From the NCBI GenBank assembly GCA_039925965.1, contig JBDSXW010000026.1, positions 1 through 64,000 on the forward strand: a DNA stretch of 64,000 nt. The letters run 5' to 3'. The translations under genes were made by a program, and so were the position numbers. Positions within the stretch are counted from its first letter, which is position 1; each line of letters starts with the position of its first letter. The notes beneath the pieces were generated by a model. That model had not been told where the DNA came from and did not search any database. It worked only from the letters and a program-made list of their open reading frames with translations. Source of the DNA: JAZKFT01 sp039925965. Its GTDB lineage: Bacteria > Bacteroidota > Bacteroidia > Chitinophagales > Chitinophagaceae. Below are positions 60,180 through 64,000 of the stretch, one piece after another.

Positions 60180-63173
60180 TTACCTTTTCTCCAGTTTCTT
60201 AGTTTCAAGATTGTAAACAATACTGCTTTTGCCGTCACTCAACACATATTCATTTTTATTGGTGGACGCAACAGGCTTCATGGCTGAAGCAGCTTTTAGT
60301 AAGGTGGGATCGATGTTATTATTTGCAACCGCTAAGCTACCGCCTGCAATAAATGCCGCGATACCAAATTCAGTGTAACTATCACCAGAGTAACTGACTG
60401 CCTTAGTCGGGTATTTTTCCCGATATTCTTTTACTGCCCGGTACACCTGTTCAAAACTGGTTTTCTTTGGTTTCAACAACCTCGCATGCTGACGCGGAGC
60501 CAGGTTCTGCCCTCCTTTGGGTTCATAGGTAGTGCCATCGGCCTGGTAATGCCAATACCGGATATCAATCAGGTCAACTACTGCTGCATAGGCGGGCATG
60601 CTCATGATCGAATCCTGCACATCTTTGGTTACACAAAGCCCTATAATCGGGTGTTTGCCAGTTTCTTTTTCCCAGGCCTGCACCACATCCAGCCAGAATT
60701 TTACAAAGTGCAATGGCCCGGTAAATTCCTCCCCGATGAATTGAATCACACTATTATTGTCTTTAAAATTATCCAGGCATTGCCGGATAAATTTCACATG
60801 GAGTGCTCTCCGTACCGGGTTGCTGATATCGTAGAATTGCTCCGCTAAAAAAATCCGCTTGTCGCCTGCAAATGGCGGCGGCTCGGGGAAGCCGGTATTG
60901 TTGATATTGTTGGCCGTGCGCCATGGAAAGTCTACATAGTGGGCACCGGCTTCAATGATATTATGCTGAAAATAATTCTGATGCACCAGCACCAGGCCCT
61001 TCTGGTCCGCCAGGTCGGCAAACTGTTTTAGCCTTGACCAATAGAATAAATTGTACTTCGTAAGATCATATTTACTCAGGCCGTCCCAGGCCAGTTCCTT
61101 TCCACTTCTTGCAAAAGGCAGTTCATAGAAAGGGGGCCATACTTCGCCATCCATTCTCCTGATGCGTTCATGGTCATCCCTTCTAAGATCGTACCAGAGG
61201 CCGTAGTTGTGCTCCATCGCAATAATATTATTTGTCTTCATATTATCGGTCAGTTCGCCCAGGTCGTCGGTCAACCCGTTACCGGTTCTGCCGGGCACAA
61301 AGCGGGTAATATGTGGCTTGGCTGTAATCAAATCTTTACCCTGCACGCCGCCATTCCACCAGGGCACAATATTTCTTTTACCCACCAGCACTTCATCTCC
61401 TCTTACCAGCCAACCATTCTTCACAATCATTGCAGGACTGAGCCGTGGCACGGGTAATTTCTTCACGCCAATCTGATCAATAGTTTTTGCGCTTCCTGCA
61501 TCGATCGTCATGGGACTTCTCATGTACGCTCCATCTATCCATTCCGTCAGCTGCATACGTGTCTTCACCGACAATTTCGTTAGCTCCATGGCCACCGCTA
61601 CGGAAGGACTGCTGGAAGCGTCGGTGGGTACGTTGAGGATCTGCGCAAGCTCACTCACATTTTTATTAAGTCGCTGTGCGAGCTGGGCATAGTATAAGCT
61701 TCTTGGGTTGATCGAATTGTTGGACTCGGTCCAGTAGCCATCGCCACTAAACTGGCTCCAGCTGGCAAAGGACCAGTTTTGCGCCGTCGGTGGTTTGTAG
61801 CAATCGATTCTCGCTGCAGTACAATTCCAGAACAGACTATTGGCGGCTGCCCAACCCGCGCCGTCCGCATCCTGGCCTCTGTTTCCAAAACGAAGGGCGT
61901 TGCCGTCCACATTCACCACATCAAATAATATTCCCGAAGACCAGCTATCGATAGCCCCGCTAAAGCTGTATGGCAGGCTGGATTCGCATTGTACAAATGC
62001 ATTAGGGCCTGGGGCGCAATAGCCCGTTGCAAAATCATGGTATCCCTCCTCCGCATAGCAGCGCTGGAACAAGGTTTGCTGGCCGGTCGTCAAAAAAGTG
62101 TAGCGCCGTTGCCCGCCAATTTCCGACACCGGGTGCAAGGATTTGCAATCTTCAATCGTAACGCGCTTCGAAGTTTCCAGAACGCTAACAGCAGAGCCCG
62201 CAAAATTTTCGAATGTGATTTGTCTTACCCAGCAGTCCTGCGCATTTTCAATATTAATGGCATTCCAGCGGTGGTCTTCATCTTTAAGGTTAGCGTTATC
62301 AAAAACAGATATGCAACGAAGGTTTTCTATACCTGACTGCCGGATCCTGCCCTTCCATTGATAGGGCTCTATAGTGCCACCGCCGTAGTTGGCATCCAGC
62401 GCTGTGGTAAGGGGTGCATCAATTGTCACTTTATTTCCTTCGATGGAAGTAATAGTTCTGTCAAAAAACAGGTCCCGGTCGCCGGGCTTCCAACCAAGCG
62501 ATGAAATACCACCACCGAAAATATCGGTACCGAGTGTTGCGATCCATTCCTTCGTGGACGGACGATGAATGATAACTTTATCTCCTTTGTTAAATACATT
62601 CCCGTCGACTACACTAAAGCTCATTGCGTTTACCGGAACATAGGCATCGCTGACCGGCATCGCTACAGTTTCAGTCCGATCGTTCTGCCCGATGATCTTC
62701 ATCAAAGCCAACCGGCCTGTGCCGGCCCCGACAACGGTTGTTCCGCTTTGATTCATGCCGCTTCCACGAAGTACGACGCCCGATGCATTGATGCGCAACT
62801 GCCCAACAACTTCGTAGCTGCCTTTCTGCAAGAGTACAGCTCCGCGGAAGCCATGCGCATCTACCGGCAATGCAGCCACATAATCCAATGCCGTCTGGAT
62901 GCGGAGCGTGGCATCACCCTTAGCTACCGGCACCACTGCTTTAATAGCCACATTGGGTATGGCCTCTTCAGATGCTTCGTAACCGCAATACGAAAAATCG
63001 GGGATCCGGTTGCCAAGCGAATCGGGACTATACACCAGTTTACTACCAATCGCGGCCATCGGCGGCACTGGCTTAGGAGCGTTTTTATTTTGAGCTTCAA
63101 TGTCACGAACTGAGGCAGCCTGTAGCATCAAAATAAAAGAAACACAAGTCGTTATCTTACCTGGATAGATCAA
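60180..63173 (-). CDS. Giant beta-helix protein with C-terminal TIM-barrel-like domain
   Basis: 997 residues, exported. Residues about 60-480 form a right-handed beta-helix (GVVLRGSGMNQSGTTVVG, AINIENAQDCWVRQITFENFAGSAV, VTIEDCKSLHPVSEIGGQRRY) of the pectate-lyase superfamily. Residues about 620-960 read like a glycosidase barrel (NIIAMEHNYGLWYDLRRDDHERI, GLVLVHQNYFQHNIIEAG, IQFIGEEFTGPLHFVKFW, AVSYSGDSYTEFGIAAFI), with E-rich GEEF and DSYTE as candidate catalytic points. I think this is the DUF6298 architecture; no activity is known to me. First gene of the GH140 operon. Confidence 0.72.
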   Translation of the reverse strand: MIYPGKITTCVSFILMLQAASVRDIEAQNKNAPKPVPPMAAIGSKLVYSPDSLGNRIPDFSYCGYEASEEAIPNVAIKAVVPVAKGDATLRIQTALDYVAALPVDAHGFRGAVLLQKGSYEVVGQLRINASGVVLRGSGMNQSGTTVVGAGTGRLALMKIIGQNDRTETVAMPVSDAYVPVNAMSFSVVDGNVFNKGDKVIIHRPSTKEWIATLGTDIFGGGISSLGWKPGDRDLFFDRTITSIEGNKVTIDAPLTTALDANYGGGTIEPYQWKGRIRQSGIENLRCISVFDNANLKDEDHRWNAINIENAQDCWVRQITFENFAGSAVSVLETSKRVTIEDCKSLHPVSEIGGQRRYTFLTTGQQTLFQRCYAEEGYHDFATGYCAPGPNAFVQCESSLPYSFSGAIDSWSSGILFDVVNVDGNALRFGNRGQDADGAGWAAANSLFWNCTAARIDCYKPPTAQNWSFASWSQFSGDGYWTESNNSINPRSLYYAQLAQRLNKNVSELAQILNVPTDASSSPSVAVAMELTKLSVKTRMQLTEWIDGAYMRSPMTIDAGSAKTIDQIGVKKLPVPRLSPAMIVKNGWLVRGDEVLVGKRNIVPWWNGGVQGKDLITAKPHITRFVPGRTGNGLTDDLGELTDNMKTNNIIAMEHNYGLWYDLRRDDHERIRRMDGEVWPPFYELPFARSGKELAWDGLSKYDLTKYNLFYWSRLKQFADLADQKGLVLVHQNYFQHNIIEAGAHYVDFPWRTANNINNTGFPEPPPFAGDKRIFLAEQFYDISNPVRRALHVKFIRQCLDNFKDNNSVIQFIGEEFTGPLHFVKFWLDVVQAWEKETGKHPIIGLCVTKDVQDSIMSMPAYAAVVDLIDIRYWHYQADGTTYEPKGGQNLAPRQHARLLKPKKTSFEQVYRAVKEYREKYPTKAVSYSGDSYTEFGIAAFIAGGSLAVANNNIDPTLLKAASAMKPVASTNKNEYVLSDGKSSIVYNLETKKLEKR

Positions 63174-63302
63174 TGAGTATATAATTTTTTTTAGATCCGT
63201 TTATAAAATATTGGGGCACCAGCTGCATCGTTTTGTGCGATTGGCGAACAACACAAACCCGATTATTTCGCAAGGGCTTCACACTAAGCTTCGATGCTGA
63301 CT

Positions 63303-63520
63303 GCTCAAATGCAAAGCCATCCGGACTTCCGGATACTGTGAAGCATATTTACTAACCCAAGGCTTCAGCCGTGGGAATTGGTGCGCATATTTTTAACCCG
63401 CTGCACACTATCGCCGCGAGCAGTCCCAAGGCTGAAGCCTTGGGTTAGTAAAGGGCTCCTTTTCAAAATCAACGTTTCATTTTCACTGTAATACTCATTT
63501 TATATCATCAGCTTGATGCG
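63303..63520. repeat. Dispersed ~220-bp palindromic element, copy E
   Basis: Fills the middle of the 516-base gap between the pectate lyase and beta-helix genes. Left arm ACTAACCCAAGGCTTCAGCC and right arm GGCTGAAGCCTTGGGTTAGT are a perfect 20-base inverted repeat; spacer GCGCATATTTTTAACCCGCTG. The rest of the gap shows no gene. Confidence 0.82.
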
Positions 63521-63689
63521 ATGACTTACTTCCGTGTTCGGATCAACAGTAACAAATAGCTCATCATCTACGCTATTTTCCCACTCAAAAACTACATCTA
63601 AAAGTCACTTAAAAGCAAATGGCTTTTGAAATACATGATTTACAAAAGCCATCGTTGTTAAAAGTTAGAACTGATTTTATACACCGTTG

Positions 63690-64000
63690 CTATTTGTGCA
63701 TTACGGCGATGGGCGTTACTTTCATGATGTCGACGACGCTATTCAAATAAATTTCAATATTACTATAGCCGTTTTTTGTAATCGCTGTTGCATCTTTTGG
63801 ATCGTTAGGATTTAAACGACGTTTGGTTTCCCAATCGTCCGGTATCCCATCGTTATCACTATCTTTATATGGAACGCCTTTGTACTCCGGGTAGCCACCT
63901 ACCTGGCTGATGTCGGAAATAATGCCATCCTTGTAAGAGTCTGCCGGCAGCCGGCGTTTTACGAACTTGCTCCCAACATAGGGTTGAACAGCCTTGTTAT
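63690..64000 (-). CDS. C-terminal part of a probable pectate lyase
   Basis: Open at the window edge; the last 102 codons and stop are visible. The reading VQPYVGSKFVKRRLPADS, the Ca-binding DSDNDGIPDDWETKR with LNPNDPKDAT, and NGYSNIEIYLNSVVD are the usual C-terminus of Bacteroidota PL1-type pectate lyases, where a thrombospondin-3-like loop follows the beta-helix. It is transcribed toward the apiosidase operon, so the locus continues beyond the right edge. The catalytic domain is outside the window, so family is inferred from the tail only. Confidence 0.65.
   Translation of the reverse strand, partial: NKAVQPYVGSKFVKRRLPADSYKDGIISDISQVGGYPEYKGVPYKDSDNDGIPDDWETKRRLNPNDPKDATAITKNGYSNIEIYLNSVVDIMKVTPIAVMHK

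Noticed and set aside
1..64000. tRNA or rRNA genes
   Set aside because: No cloverleaf with GTTCGA-type T-loop or rRNA signature was found by reading either strand.

Overview
The window reads as a chromosomal segment of a member of the Bacteroidota, most likely Chitinophagaceae. The grounds are a BatB/BatC aerotolerance protein, many signal peptides ending in AQ, Bacteroidota-type lipoboxes, TAnnTTTG-like promoter boxes, an STN-type domain, a DUF3826 protein, and glycoside hydrolases of families expanded in this phylum. No rRNA, tRNA or CRISPR array was recognised. Almost every gene is on the minus strand; the only plus-strand gene is a small sigma-factor-like ORF at about 3.5 kb.

Layout from left to right. 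0.15-2.3 kb: fused BatB-BatC and two tiny membrane proteins. 2.4-3.8 kb: a class D beta-lactamase lipoprotein and the divergent sigma-like ORF. 4.0-11.8 kb: operon GH2 > beta-propeller glycosidase > GH106 rhamnosidase. 12.2-15.5 kb: operon Asp/Glu racemase-like > BASS transporter > GH105 unsaturated uronyl hydrolase, joined by ATGA overlaps. 15.8-19.5 kb: DUF1537 kinase resembling 3-oxo-isoapionate kinase, a frameshifted RAYT transposase set in REP-like palindromes, and a RuBisCO-like protein (RLP). 19.5-25.6 kb: GH127, GH78 and an SSS symporter, forming one operon with the RLP. 25.7-33.7 kb: Gfo/Idh/MocA dehydrogenase, beta-helix/RhaM fusion, exported xylose-isomerase-like barrel, STN-esterase fusion, second SSS symporter. 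33.9-42.3 kb: acid-sugar module (second DUF1537 kinase, PdxA-like dehydrogenase, two DapA-family lyases, Fe-ADH, fucose-isomerase-like enzyme) plus a decayed PIN toxin with its antitoxin. 42.7-57 kb: third SSS symporter and a tight operon of sialidase-like propeller, DUF3826, GH78, GH2, sialate O-acetylesterase-like SGNH esterase, (alpha/alpha)6 hydrolase and a large propeller protein. 57-63.2 kb: DeoR regulator, GH43-like lipoprotein, GH140 apiosidase candidate and a giant beta-helix protein. Right edge: C-terminus of a probable pectate lyase.

How the genes may work together: the enzyme list (GH2, GH78, GH105, GH106, GH127, GH140, GH141-like, GH43-like, esterases, pectate lyase) closely matches sets used to dismantle pectin, in particular rhamnogalacturonan II. 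The GH140 candidate would release the branched sugar D-apiose. A Gfo/Idh/MocA dehydrogenase, an OiaK-like DUF1537 kinase and an RLP together suggest an oxidative D-apiose/D-apionate route in the same locus. This is the most interesting proposal here: an extracellular apiosidase coupled to an RLP-based cytoplasmic apiose pathway inside one pectin locus that, within 64 kb, has no SusC/SusD pair.

The intergenic DNA is unusually patterned: five copies of a ~220-bp element with paired palindromic arms (two of them tandem), REP-like arrays beside a broken RAYT, an ~80-bp element that sits at gene 5' ends and is read into predicted N-termini, and many low-complexity spacers built from short repeated words.
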